Of a stretch of 64,000 nt of DNA, positions 34,618-43,825 are shown piece by piece; position 1 is the stretch's first letter, and every line of letters starts with the position of its first letter. The DNA is taken from assembly GCF_025370775.1 (NCBI RefSeq), contig NZ_JAMXEX010000001.1, positions 558,001-622,000 of the forward strand, given 5' to 3'. Position numbers and translations under genes: made by a program. The notes under the pieces were generated by a model, which was given only the letters and a program-made list of their open reading frames with translations, was not told the origin of the DNA and did not search any database. The DNA comes from Ancylothrix sp. D3o. GTDB taxonomy: Bacteria > Cyanobacteriota > Cyanobacteriia > Cyanobacteriales > Oscillatoriaceae.

Positions 34618-36168
34618 TTAATCCCCAATAAAACCGGCCTCCTTTCCCTGAAAAACTTTCGCCAACTGCAAAGCATTAAGTTGAGCTTGCGCTTTTTGTA
34701 ACGACTCACGCCACTCTTTTTCAGGCTCACTATCCGCCACAATACCGGCCCCAACTTGCCCCCAAACCATAGCCTTTTCAGAATTGGCATTTTTGCTATA
34801 TAAAAGCGTCCGAATAAAAATATTTAAATCCAGGTTTCCCCGCCAGTCTAAATACCCACAGGAACCATAAAACAAATTACGCTTCACCGGCTCCAATTCT
34901 TCGATAATTTCCATACAGCGCACCTTCGGACAGCCGGTAATCGTACCCCCCGGAAACACACCCTTAATTAAATCAATTGCATCATAATTTTCTCCCAAAG
35001 TCCCCACCACATTACTAACCAAGTGCATCACATGACTGTAACGTTCAATTGTCAAAAACTCATCAACTTTCACAGACCCCCACTCGCAAACTCTGCCAAT
35101 ATCATTACGCTCTAAATCAACTAACATAATATGCTCAGCACGTTCTTTAATATTACTCAGCAACTCTTGCGCTAAAGCCTCATCCTGTGGGGGTGTTGTC
35201 CCCCGCGCTCGCGTGCCGGCAATCGGTCGAGTTTGTACTTTATTTCCCCTTAATTCAATTAATCTTTCAGGAGAACAGCTAATAATTGCCCCCCAGGGAG
35301 TTTGCCAATAACTTGCAAACGGAGACGGATTAATATGTTGCAAAGCTTGATAAATTGCCCAGCTATCAAAACTCGTTTGCGTCTCAAACCGCAAAGACAA
35401 ATTTGTTTGAAAAATATCTCCCGCTTGAATATATTTTTTAGCTTGTCGCACCGCCGCTTCATAGTCCGCCTGCGACATTTGAAAAATTGGCTGATCCGCT
35501 GTTTCGTCAGGCTTTGATGTTAAGAAGACAGCTTTTTCTTGCACTTCTTCCAGCCGTTTTTCCATAACATCAAGCTCAGCAACCTCGTTCGCCGCTAACC
35601 ACAACACTTGCTCTTGATGATCCAGCACTGCAAAACATTCGGGCTCGTACCAATACGCCACAGGAAAAGGCAAAGGATCGGCGTTAATTTGGGGTAATTT
35701 TTCAATTTCCCAAGCCAAATCATAACCCAACCATCCCAACCACCCACCGGTAAAAGGCAAGTCTGGAGGCAAAATTGATGGCGTTTCCGGGGGGTTTTGA
35801 GAAGAGAAAAGCCGGCGTAAAAAAGGCAAAATTTCACCGATGGCCGGTGTCCATACTTGCCACCTCCCGTCAACACAGCGAGGCGAACCGGCACAAATCG
35901 AATATCTTGATAACGTGCTTTGATCAGGCGTATTTGGACTTTCTAAAAGTGTGGCTATATTATGGTTTGTAGCATTTAAAAATAAAGCTTGAAAAATTTG
36001 TGAACCACTGCGGGAATTTAAAGGCAGTTTTCGCCAGTGCAAAGCCGAAACAGTCTGCCGAATTGATAGCTTTTCATTTAATAAATCACTGCTCAGCATT
36101 GCCTTAATTCCTAAACCATGAAAAAAGCTTGTTCTTTTTTGACCAAATCGACCCGCAATGTTAGCCAT
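34618..36168 (-). CDS. Chorismate-utilising enzyme, anthranilate synthase component I / PabB family
   Basis: 516 residues, or 493 if the ATG at 36099 (preceded by AAGG) is used. The catalytic domain has RPIAGTRARG, ERAEHIMLVDLERNDIGRV, the metal-binding EELEPVKRN and GCPKVRCMEII. It converts chorismate to anthranilate (Trp) or 4-amino-4-deoxychorismate (folate). The PIAGT motif has Ala where E. coli PabB has the nucleophilic Lys (PIKGT), which favours a TrpE-like chemistry; the short N-terminal domain and solitary location are more PabB-like. No trpG/pabA neighbour. A rho-independent terminator sits just upstream on the same strand. Confidence 0.8.
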   Translation of the reverse strand: MANIAGRFGQKRTSFFHGLGIKAMLSSDLLNEKLSIRQTVSALHWRKLPLNSRSGSQIFQALFLNATNHNIATLLESPNTPDQSTLSRYSICAGSPRCVDGRWQVWTPAIGEILPFLRRLFSSQNPPETPSILPPDLPFTGGWLGWLGYDLAWEIEKLPQINADPLPFPVAYWYEPECFAVLDHQEQVLWLAANEVAELDVMEKRLEEVQEKAVFLTSKPDETADQPIFQMSQADYEAAVRQAKKYIQAGDIFQTNLSLRFETQTSFDSWAIYQALQHINPSPFASYWQTPWGAIISCSPERLIELRGNKVQTRPIAGTRARGTTPPQDEALAQELLSNIKERAEHIMLVDLERNDIGRVCEWGSVKVDEFLTIERYSHVMHLVSNVVGTLGENYDAIDLIKGVFPGGTITGCPKVRCMEIIEELEPVKRNLFYGSCGYLDWRGNLDLNIFIRTLLYSKNANSEKAMVWGQVGAGIVADSEPEKEWRESLQKAQAQLNALQLAKVFQGKEAGFIGD

Positions 36169-36978
36169 TGTTGGTTTTATTGCCGACTCAACCCAAAAAA
36201 GCCCCTGTACAGCTAATGGTACAGGAGCATAGGGTATTTTACGCTATCCGGTGCCGGTCTGTAGCTCATCTCATTGCTCACACCGGCTCAGCTACTTTTT
36301 TATACCCTTAGATAGATTGTCTTAAAAGCTTGTGTTCTGATAATACGAAAAAGCCCAGACTAGGGAGCGCCGGCTTGGCGTCAAATTCGACACTATTTTA
36401 TAGTGTGCTTAGAACCCCCAAACAGACCAAAGCCCAACTAAGGTAACCAATGTGGCTTCTGGGAACAAACAATAAACACCCCCGTCTTAAAATTTGGGTT
36501 TCAGGAAATTTAGATAAGATTTTCTGAAATTCAGCCAAAATCAATGCTCAATAGTCAGTGCCCATTAGACGGAAGATTCCAGACACATTTATAGTCTAAA
36601 ACTTCCGATCTTAACCGACGCTATACCGCGTCAAGGTACTGTTTTTTTTTGACATTTTTCAGAATTTTGGCGGCGGATAGTTACCTGTTTTATTCGCTAA
36701 GATTGAAAAAAATTCCGTAAACTTACTGATGTTTTTTCAATCAAAATCAATTACAACTAAAGAAGGTTGTTTTTGAAATATTTTTCGATTTAGGGTGTAA
36801 TTAACTAAATGTATTTCCTTTTTTCTTCCAAGCTTTTGCGCCCCCTTTAACACCTCAAATAAGGTGAAGCTAATCTAAATTAGCTAGAAAGGTGTTGCTT
36901 AGACAATGGGTAAGCAAAAAAACCATCAATTTTGTTTCCGAAAAAAATCAGTTTGTTTAATTTTTTGCAGAGGATTTT
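36169..36978. other. 810-bp intergenic region between divergent pabB-like gene and giant repeat gene
   Basis: No ORF of substance. It holds a minus-strand terminator (annotated) and a second inverted repeat GTAGCT...AGCTAC with TTTTTT on the plus strand at 36260-36302. Several AT-rich tracts follow and a long leader to ATG 36979, which has AGGA seven bases before. A small RNA transcribed toward 36195 is possible; I could not match it to 6S, tmRNA, RNase P or Yfr RNAs. Confidence 0.45.
36195..36228 (-). terminator. Minus-strand terminator upstream of the TrpE/PabB-like gene
   Basis: GCCCCTGTAC pairs with GTACAGGAGC (one mismatch); on the minus strand the stem is followed by TTTTTT (plus-strand A-run 36195-36200). 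It ends 27 bases before the ATG at 36168. It is either the end of an unannotated minus-strand RNA or a leader attenuator of the chorismate enzyme. No Trp-rich leader peptide is visible. Confidence 0.55.
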
Positions 36979-39900
36979 ATGGCCACTAACGTAACAACTA
37001 CTATCGACCCCCTAACTGGCGCTCCCTTGGCAACTGAAACAGAAGTAATTACTACCGAGCCAATCGTCAAAACAGAAGTAATTACTAGCGAGCCAATCGT
37101 CAAAACAGAAGTAATTACTACCGAGCCAATCGTCGAAACAGAAACAACTACTACCGAGCCAATCGTCGAAACAGAAGCAAATACTAGCGATATAATCGTC
37201 CAACCAGAAGTACCTACTAACGATCTAATCTTTCAAACTCAAGCTATAGACAACATCAACCCCGACGGAAGCACCCCAACGGGAGAGATGACAATCACCA
37301 GCACAGCCGCAGAAATGCAAGCAGGCAGCGGCATGAAAGGTGGCAGCGGCAGCGGTATGAAAGGCGGCAGCGGCAGCGGTATGAAAGGCGGCAGCGGCAA
37401 AATCAAAATCGACACCGGCAAACCCAACAAAGCCAACAACGACTACGCCATCACCTGCGAACAACCAAAAGTAAAATACTGCCGAGAAAACTACAGCGAA
37501 TTGCTGGTTGAATTTTACGGAGTCGGTAGCGTAGAGGAACTCAGCGACAGCCAAATTATTGAATATTTGCAAGGAGAAGGCCGGTTTACCACCGTCATCG
37601 GCTTACTTGATGTCACCCTTTATAAACTGTCAAACATTGACCTGCAAGAAGCCGGTTTAACAGACGAACAACTCGTTGAACACTTTGTTAATCATGGTCA
37701 ATTTGAAGAGCGCACTTTTTCCCTCGTTGTTAACCTAGACATTTATCGCCTCCTCAACAAAGATTTGTCTGGGATGACATCCGACAAAGCCCTTGAACAC
37801 CTAATGAAAAATGGTGTCAAAGAAGGCCGGCCATTGTCACCCTTTATTGACCTTCAATTTTACGTCAAAGAAAATAAAGACCTCGCCGGCATGACCAATG
37901 AACAGGCACTCCAACACCTGCTCAATCACGGCTTCGCAGAAAACCGGCGCTTCTCGCAAATTTGCGACATCAACTTTTACCGAGAAAATCACTCGGACTT
38001 GGGCAGCATGAGCGCCCAAGAAGCCCTCATACACTTGGTGAAATACGGCTTAGAAGAAGAGCGCCAATTCTCAGCCTTTATTAACCTCACACATTACCGC
38101 AAAGTCCACGCAGACCTATCGGGAATGACCGCCTTTGAAGCTCTCCATCACTTCATGGAATATGGCCTCAAAGAAGCGCGTAGTTTTTCTCCATTAATCG
38201 ACTTCAAAGCCTACATCCAAACTAACGCCCAAACCCTCTTAAGCGTCTTCAACGTTGAGTCTATCGAAAGCCTCGACTTGGCAAAAGTTTTTGAATTTAT
38301 GACCGGCGCCGGTTTGCAACAAGGTATTTCTCCCTCCACGATTGTCAGCATCGACTTCTTCACCGGCGGCACCGGCACAGACACCATGACCGGCGGCACC
38401 GGCACAGACACCATGACCGGCGACAGTGGTAGCATGACCGGCGACAGCGGTAGCATGACCAGCGACAGCGGTAGCATGACCAGCGACAGCGGTAGCATGA
38501 CCAGCGACAGCGGTAGCATGACCAGCGACAGCGGCACCGACGACACCGGCACCGACGACGGCGGCACCGACGATATCGGCACAGACACCCTGCCTGGTGG
38601 TGGCGGCACAGACACCCTGCCCGGTGGCGGCGGCACAGACACCCTGCCTGGTGGTGGCGGCACAGACACCCTGCCTGGTGGTGGCGACGGCGAACCCATA
38701 CCGCCGGTATCGCAAGCCACTCCCTACATAAACATCGGTTTCGTTATTTCCGCCAACCTAGAAATACTCAAAGCCCAATTCCCCACCCTTGACCTCGAAA
38801 ACCCGGAAAACCTGACTCAAGAACAACTCGATCAAATTCAAGCTTACGCAGAAGAAGAAGAACTCAATCCTGCACCGTTTGTTGATGTCAGCCACATTGA
38901 AAGCAAACTCACAGACAACGGCATTCGTGCCAAACTTATCGAGGCCGGTTTCACCGAAGCAGAAATTGAAAGTTTCACTTCCGAACAAGCCTCCGAAGCC
39001 TTACTACAAATAGGTGAAAGTCCGAGTCGGTTAATTAGCTTTGACTTCCTGCTCAAACAAAACCCCGAACTCGAAACAAAATTCACCGTCAACGGCACCG
39101 TAGACTACAAAGCCTTATTTGAATTCGTCAACCAAGAAGGCGCAAAAGAAGGCTATAGCCTCTCCGCATTCTTCAAACCCTCCGGCTTCAAAGCCAAGCA
39201 CAGCAAAGAACTTGCGGATCACCTGAGCGGAAAATTTGGTGTCACAGTAGACAGCCTCAAAGATAGCGCCAAAGTCAGCGACAAACAAGTGCTAGATGCC
39301 GCCGATGACTCAGAAGGCCGCATCGTCAATATTGAGTACGGCTTCTATAAATACGCCGTTCAACTTGCCCAATTCTATCAAACAGAACTAGCCCTGCAAG
39401 AAAGCGAATTAACCCTTTCTAACAGCGCCAACCTCGTCGTCAAAATCAAAGCCGCCATCACCGCCGGCACCCTCGACATCGCCGCCATAGAAAAATTCAT
39501 GTTGGTGTCAGCATCCGACAAAGAATTTGGCACTTGCGAGGTCAATTTCAAAGGACTTATCAAAGACGAAACCATCAAGCTCAAACTCAAAGCTCACTTC
39601 TTTGGTAGCGAAACCGTCGCTGATACCGAACTAGAAGGACTCAGCGAAAAACAAATCAAAGAATTTCTCAGCGACAAAGCCTTTGAACTCAAACTCGACC
39701 TGAGCCAATACGTTGATGTCGGCTTCTTCAAAGCACAATACGCAGTCCAACTCAAAAACTTCTTCAAACTCGACGACACCACTCTGGCCAGCTTCGATGC
39801 CAACAAAATCGCCCGCTTTTTCTTAGATGAAAGCAGCGTTGACATTGACCAAAACTGGATCACCAAGAAATACGGCGAACAAACCACCGCAGAAGGCAAG

Positions 39901-42336
39901 AAAATCAAAGACCTAGACGATAAAGAACTCAAACTTTATGCTCTGGGCGAAGGATTCGGAACAATCAAGCTATCTGGCTTCAAACTTGACGATATCAAAG
40001 TCAAACTTTCCTCTGATGCCAACTACGCCACTCTCAAAACCGAGCTATTAGCAGCCTATGGTGCCACAGCCCTCGAAGAAGTTACCGACGGACAAATAAC
40101 AGCCTTTATTAAAGGCAACGGTCTGAAGAAAGGACTGGTCAAAAAAGTTGAAGACTTCCTAGATGCCGAAGTCATTACCGAGCTCAAAACCCTCTATAAA
40201 AACGAACTGGCTGCGGCCTTTGGAATTGATCTCACCACCAATCCCACCGGCGTCGATACCCTCAGCGCCAGCCTTGTTTTTGACTTCAAACATGGCGGTT
40301 TCTCGGAATACTTAGACCTCGATTTCTTCAAAGAATTTGCCAAGACATCGAGCTTACTCAATACTGCCGGTGTTGCAGTCGCCACCTTAACCGATGCTGA
40401 ACTGCTTAACTACGTCTACACCGAACTTGTCAATCAAGCAGATTTCAGTGTTGATAAACTCTCTGCAATTAAGGTAGAAGCCTTTATCGCCGTCCAAGCA
40501 AATGCTGACGCACTCAAAGAATTCTTTGGTGTCGAAGATGTCTCGACAATCGATGTCAAAGCAGTGCAAGATTTCATCCTCACGGAAGCCAAAGAACTTG
40601 GTTTGACGGTTGATGCTTCGGTGATTGATGTCCAATATATGCGGGCAACATTTGCCGCCGCCATTGCCGCTTCTCTGAACTTAACCGCTGAGCAAGTTGC
40701 TACCGATACCACTGCGGTAACAGACCAACAAATTATCGACTGGTGCGGCACAAACTCCGCAAAAGTTGATACTGATTACATCAGCAGCCAAATCGAAGGT
40801 TGGATCGAAGGCGGACAATTAACTGCCGCTGAAGTTGCCGGTTTCTTAGCTGTAGATGCTGCAACATTTGACATCACCAAACTCACCGAGAAGCAAATCA
40901 TTGACTTGAGTTTCAAAGCCGAATTCAAGACATTACTTGAAACCAAGACTCTTGAATTAGATACCTCAGCAATTGATATCGATGCCTTTATTGAGGCGAA
41001 CGCCATCAAACTTGCTGATTACTATATAGCTTTAGAAGCTGAAGGCACCGATGACGGCGCAGACGATGGCGTAGACGATGGCACCGATGACGGCGCAGAC
41101 GATGGCCTAGACGATGGCACCGATGACGGCGTAGACGATGGCCTAGACGATGGCACCGATGACGGCGTAGACGATGGCCTAGACGATGGCACCGGCACAC
41201 CAATGACCGATGAGGAAAAAATCGCCTTCGCCAAAACGCTATCTGTCCAGCAAGTTATCGACTACATGGGTCACGCCTGGGTAACAGAAGGACTCGATGT
41301 CACAGAATTTGTAAACGTTGATTATCTGCGAGCAGAATTCGCAGTAGACCTCGCCAAACACTTCGATGTTTCTATCGATATTGTCAAAGACACCACCCAA
41401 TTTACCGACGAACTTGTTCTCGACTTTACATTAGGTGGCTTGTCCAAATATATCGACAAAGAATACCTTGAAGAAACAAAATCAATCACCGGCGAAGCTG
41501 ACTGGCAAATTATCAAAGTTGCCTACGACCAAGACTTAAAAGCTGCCGATGTATCAACCTTTGATGTCGAGACTTATTCTAAGACTTTCCTCAAAGAAAT
41601 CGCTGAAGCTTTGAAGATTCCTTACGGACAACTCAAGAAACTTGACAAAGAAGAAATTGCCAAGATCCAAGAGTTTGCCTTCAGTGAAGAAGGGTTGCAA
41701 CTTGCAGAAAATGAAGCGGTTCTCGAAACCACCTACAAAACCGATTACTTCCGTAATCAAGAAGAAGTTGCGGCTAACTTCAATGCCGAAAACGCTTACA
41801 CCGACAAACCCGAAGCTACCCAGGAATACATGGCGCAAGCTGCTGAGGAAGGTTTAGAAACTTCTGAGGTGATTGATCAAGAGTGGTATCGAACTACCTA
41901 CGCTGATGATCTGGAAACCAACCAAGCAACCATCGATAAAAATGGCGATGCTCAAATTGATGAAGCCGAACTCAATGACTACATCACCGGCGAAGGTTTG
42001 GAGAAAGGAAACAACCCCTCTCAAGCTGTTGACTTCCAGAAATATCGCACCGATTATGCACAAGACTTGCTGACAGAATATAGTGCCACATCAATTGATC
42101 AAGTAACCTACGAACAAACCCTAAACTTTATGATGACAACAGGGATAGAAAAAGGTTACTCAACCTCAACGAAGATCATGGATCTTGCTCAGTATGAACA
42201 GCAGTACGGTGCAGAGATGGCGAAACAGTTAGGCGTGCAAGTAGGTACCGATTTCTCCTACCAGCAAACCTACGAATTTTCTCTCACTATCGGCGTTCAA
42301 ATTGGCATCAACCCCTACACCACACCCACCGTGTAA
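36979..42336 (+). CDS. Giant acidic modular repeat protein with Asp-rich and EF-hand-like calcium motifs
   Basis: 1785 residues; no family name known to me. In order: (1) four to five near-identical 12-residue repeats, T(T/S)EPIV(K/E)TE type, residues ~19-80; (2) three GSGMKGG repeats, 115-139; (3) from ~164 about six ~47-residue modules of the form F/Y-x(6)-DLxGMT-x3-AL-x-H-x5-G-x2-E-x-R-x-FS; (4) GGTGTDTMTG (RTX-like), GSMTSDS and GGTDTLPGG repeats, ~462-575; (5) more divergent modules to ~1350; (6) a TDDG/VDDG/LDDG run, 1355-1408; (7) further modules, with a canonical EF-hand loop DKNGDAQIDEAE at 1653-1664. Strongly acidic, almost no Cys, no Sec signal peptide, no membrane helix. Ca-dependent surface or matrix function, exported by type I secretion, is a reasonable inference but no exporter gene is adjacent. 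Confidence 0.85.
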   Translation: MATNVTTTIDPLTGAPLATETEVITTEPIVKTEVITSEPIVKTEVITTEPIVETETTTTEPIVETEANTSDIIVQPEVPTNDLIFQTQAIDNINPDGSTPTGEMTITSTAAEMQAGSGMKGGSGSGMKGGSGSGMKGGSGKIKIDTGKPNKANNDYAITCEQPKVKYCRENYSELLVEFYGVGSVEELSDSQIIEYLQGEGRFTTVIGLLDVTLYKLSNIDLQEAGLTDEQLVEHFVNHGQFEERTFSLVVNLDIYRLLNKDLSGMTSDKALEHLMKNGVKEGRPLSPFIDLQFYVKENKDLAGMTNEQALQHLLNHGFAENRRFSQICDINFYRENHSDLGSMSAQEALIHLVKYGLEEERQFSAFINLTHYRKVHADLSGMTAFEALHHFMEYGLKEARSFSPLIDFKAYIQTNAQTLLSVFNVESIESLDLAKVFEFMTGAGLQQGISPSTIVSIDFFTGGTGTDTMTGGTGTDTMTGDSGSMTGDSGSMTSDSGSMTSDSGSMTSDSGSMTSDSGTDDTGTDDGGTDDIGTDTLPGGGGTDTLPGGGGTDTLPGGGGTDTLPGGGDGEPIPPVSQATPYINIGFVISANLEILKAQFPTLDLENPENLTQEQLDQIQAYAEEEELNPAPFVDVSHIESKLTDNGIRAKLIEAGFTEAEIESFTSEQASEALLQIGESPSRLISFDFLLKQNPELETKFTVNGTVDYKALFEFVNQEGAKEGYSLSAFFKPSGFKAKHSKELADHLSGKFGVTVDSLKDSAKVSDKQVLDAADDSEGRIVNIEYGFYKYAVQLAQFYQTELALQESELTLSNSANLVVKIKAAITAGTLDIAAIEKFMLVSASDKEFGTCEVNFKGLIKDETIKLKLKAHFFGSETVADTELEGLSEKQIKEFLSDKAFELKLDLSQYVDVGFFKAQYAVQLKNFFKLDDTTLASFDANKIARFFLDESSVDIDQNWITKKYGEQTTAEGKKIKDLDDKELKLYALGEGFGTIKLSGFKLDDIKVKLSSDANYATLKTELLAAYGATALEEVTDGQITAFIKGNGLKKGLVKKVEDFLDAEVITELKTLYKNELAAAFGIDLTTNPTGVDTLSASLVFDFKHGGFSEYLDLDFFKEFAKTSSLLNTAGVAVATLTDAELLNYVYTELVNQADFSVDKLSAIKVEAFIAVQANADALKEFFGVEDVSTIDVKAVQDFILTEAKELGLTVDASVIDVQYMRATFAAAIAASLNLTAEQVATDTTAVTDQQIIDWCGTNSAKVDTDYISSQIEGWIEGGQLTAAEVAGFLAVDAATFDITKLTEKQIIDLSFKAEFKTLLETKTLELDTSAIDIDAFIEANAIKLADYYIALEAEGTDDGADDGVDDGTDDGADDGLDDGTDDGVDDGLDDGTDDGVDDGLDDGTGTPMTDEEKIAFAKTLSVQQVIDYMGHAWVTEGLDVTEFVNVDYLRAEFAVDLAKHFDVSIDIVKDTTQFTDELVLDFTLGGLSKYIDKEYLEETKSITGEADWQIIKVAYDQDLKAADVSTFDVETYSKTFLKEIAEALKIPYGQLKKLDKEEIAKIQEFAFSEEGLQLAENEAVLETTYKTDYFRNQEEVAANFNAENAYTDKPEATQEYMAQAAEEGLETSEVIDQEWYRTTYADDLETNQATIDKNGDAQIDEAELNDYITGEGLEKGNNPSQAVDFQKYRTDYAQDLLTEYSATSIDQVTYEQTLNFMMTTGIEKGYSTSTKIMDLAQYEQQYGAEMAKQLGVQVGTDFSYQQTYEFSLTIGVQIGINPYTTPTV

Positions 42337-42343
42337 TGCCAAC

Positions 42344-42362
42344 TCTCTCAATTTTTGAGAGA
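42344..42362 (+). terminator. Hairpin directly after the giant gene
   Basis: Perfect TCTCTCA-atttt-TGAGAGA, 8 bases past the stop. With the palindrome at 42389 it forms a double terminator. Confidence 0.6.
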
Positions 42363-42388
42363 TAATGTAGGGGCACAGGACTAGCTTT

Positions 42389-42421
42389 AAAAACCCGGTT
42401 TCTTCAAGAAACCGGGTTTTT
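42389..42421 (+). repeat. AAACCCGGTTTC palindrome (dispersed repeat / terminator)
   Basis: AAACCCGGTTTCTT-ca-AAGAAACCGGGTTT with a following T-run and the flank TGCCTAAGT shared with 12541. It acts as a rho-independent terminator by structure. Related copies lie at 45115 and, degraded, at 12541 and 63837. Confidence 0.75.
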
Positions 42422-42451
42422 GCCTAAGTTGAATCTAAAATCTAAAATCCT

Positions 42452-43777
42452 ATGAATTGGGAAACCGGAACTAGCCTACAATCTGGAAAATATCTGATCC
42501 AAAAAATATTAGGCCAAGGAGGCTTTGGCATCACTTATCTCGCCAAAGAAACTGCTACCGGCTCATTGGTTGCTATCAAAACCCTCAACGAAAAAGTCAG
42601 AAAGAGACCGGACTTTATCCAATGTCAGCAAGATTTTTTGAATGAAGCCCTGCGACTGGCAAAATGCTCTCATCCGTATATTGTAGAGGTGCATGAGCTA
42701 ATTTTTGAAGAGCCGGTTTGGTGTGTAGTGATGGAATATATCAACGGCATTGATGTAGCAAGTTTGATTCAAGAAGAAGGCATTTTATCCGAATTTCAAG
42801 CTTTAGTTTATATTGGGCAAATTGCACAAGCTTTAATATTTGTTCATCATCAAGGGATTCTCCACCGCGATGTTAAACCTCTCAATATTTTAATCACCAA
42901 CAATCGCACAGAAGCTCGATTAATTGATTTTGGCCTTGCTCGTAAATTTACACCGAATTTAACCCAAACTCATACAGAATATACTTCCGAAGGATTTTCG
43001 CCGCTCGAACAATATGATAAACGTGCTCTACGCGGTGCCTATACCGATGTTTATGGTTTAGCCGCCACACTTTATGGAATGCTAACCGGCAAAGCACCTA
43101 AACCCGCTCTCAAGCGATATCGCAGCTTTTCTCAATATCAAGAAGACCCTTTAGTTCCTCCAAAAAAACTCAATCATTTAATATCTCAACAAGTTAACGA
43201 TGCCATCCTTAAAGGCATGGCTTTAGAACCTCAAAATCGTCCTAACTCGATTTCAAATTGGTTAAAATTGTTAGACTTAGATATAAAATTTAACCCTAAT
43301 TATGCAGTTCAAGAAATGCCGGCCCTACCAACAGCAGAATGGAGTTCAGCCACCGGCATAGATTACTCAAAATTACGCGACTTATTAGCAGCCGGCAATT
43401 GGCAAGAAGCCGACCGAGAAACCGGCAACCTCATGCTATTAATTTGCGGCAGAGAAAAAGAAGGAAAACTGAATATAGACGACTTGCAAAATTTTCCTCA
43501 GCGAGACTTACTAACGCTTGATAATTTGTGGAGAGAATACAGTCTAGGACGGTTCGGGTTTAGCATCCAAGGCAAACTTTGGCAAAAAATTAACGGAAAA
43601 TATGAAGATTTTTGTAACTTAATTGGATGGCGAAAAAAATTCGCTACCCTGCCTTACAATCAACTCATATTTAATATTACAGCCCCCCAAGGACATTTAC
43701 CCACATGGGGCCGGCGCGGTCAATTATGGCCTCATTTAGCCGCAAAAATTCTTGATTTGCTCAAGGACGAAGACTAA
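42452..43777 (+). CDS. Serine/threonine protein kinase with C-terminal GUN4 domain
   Basis: 441 residues. The kinase domain (residues ~10-275) has ILGQGGFGITYLA (P-loop), VAIKTL (Lys), ILHRDVKPLNILI (catalytic loop), LIDFGLARKF (DFG) and FSPLEQY. It is thus an intact Hanks-type kinase of the FSPLEQY subgroup common in cyanobacteria. From ~304 a GUN4 domain follows: DYSKLRDLLAAGNWQEADRE, LWREYSLGRFGFSIQ, RRGQLWPHLAAKI. GUN4 binds protoporphyrin/Mg-protoporphyrin and stimulates Mg-chelatase in chlorophyll synthesis. The fusion suggests a kinase that senses porphyrin or bilin; that is inference from domain content. 48 bases separate it from the pentapeptide gene on the same strand. Confidence 0.92.
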   Translation: MNWETGTSLQSGKYLIQKILGQGGFGITYLAKETATGSLVAIKTLNEKVRKRPDFIQCQQDFLNEALRLAKCSHPYIVEVHELIFEEPVWCVVMEYINGIDVASLIQEEGILSEFQALVYIGQIAQALIFVHHQGILHRDVKPLNILITNNRTEARLIDFGLARKFTPNLTQTHTEYTSEGFSPLEQYDKRALRGAYTDVYGLAATLYGMLTGKAPKPALKRYRSFSQYQEDPLVPPKKLNHLISQQVNDAILKGMALEPQNRPNSISNWLKLLDLDIKFNPNYAVQEMPALPTAEWSSATGIDYSKLRDLLAAGNWQEADRETGNLMLLICGREKEGKLNIDDLQNFPQRDLLTLDNLWREYSLGRFGFSIQGKLWQKINGKYEDFCNLIGWRKKFATLPYNQLIFNITAPQGHLPTWGRRGQLWPHLAAKILDLLKDED

Positions 43778-43825
43778 TCACAAATCACTAAACTAAAATG
43801 GTAGAAACGCAATCAAAGCTGAGCT

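Noticed and set aside
36195-36240. A Trp-type leader peptide upstream of the TrpE/PabB-like gene
   Set aside because: The only short frame near the hairpin (MLLYH) has no Trp or aromatic cluster worth the name.
36169-36978. 6S RNA, tmRNA or RNase P RNA in the 810-bp gap
   Set aside because: No match to the remembered conserved cores of these RNAs on either strand; only a terminator hairpin is supported.
38362-38700. A true RTX nonapeptide block and type I secretion signal in the giant protein
   Set aside because: GGTGTDTMTG is only RTX-like; the GGxGxDxUx consensus is not met over several repeats and no exporter genes are adjacent.
38211-38720. Two long antisense ORFs with PPPGRVSV and ATTRQGVCA repeats
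   Set aside because: Mirror images of the GGTDTLPGG and GSMTSDS repeats in the giant gene; tandem repeats keep all frames open.
41006-41234. Antisense HRLGHRLRRHRC and SRPSSTPSS repeat ORFs
   Set aside because: Shadow of the Asp-rich TDDG/VDDG/LDDG run of the giant gene.
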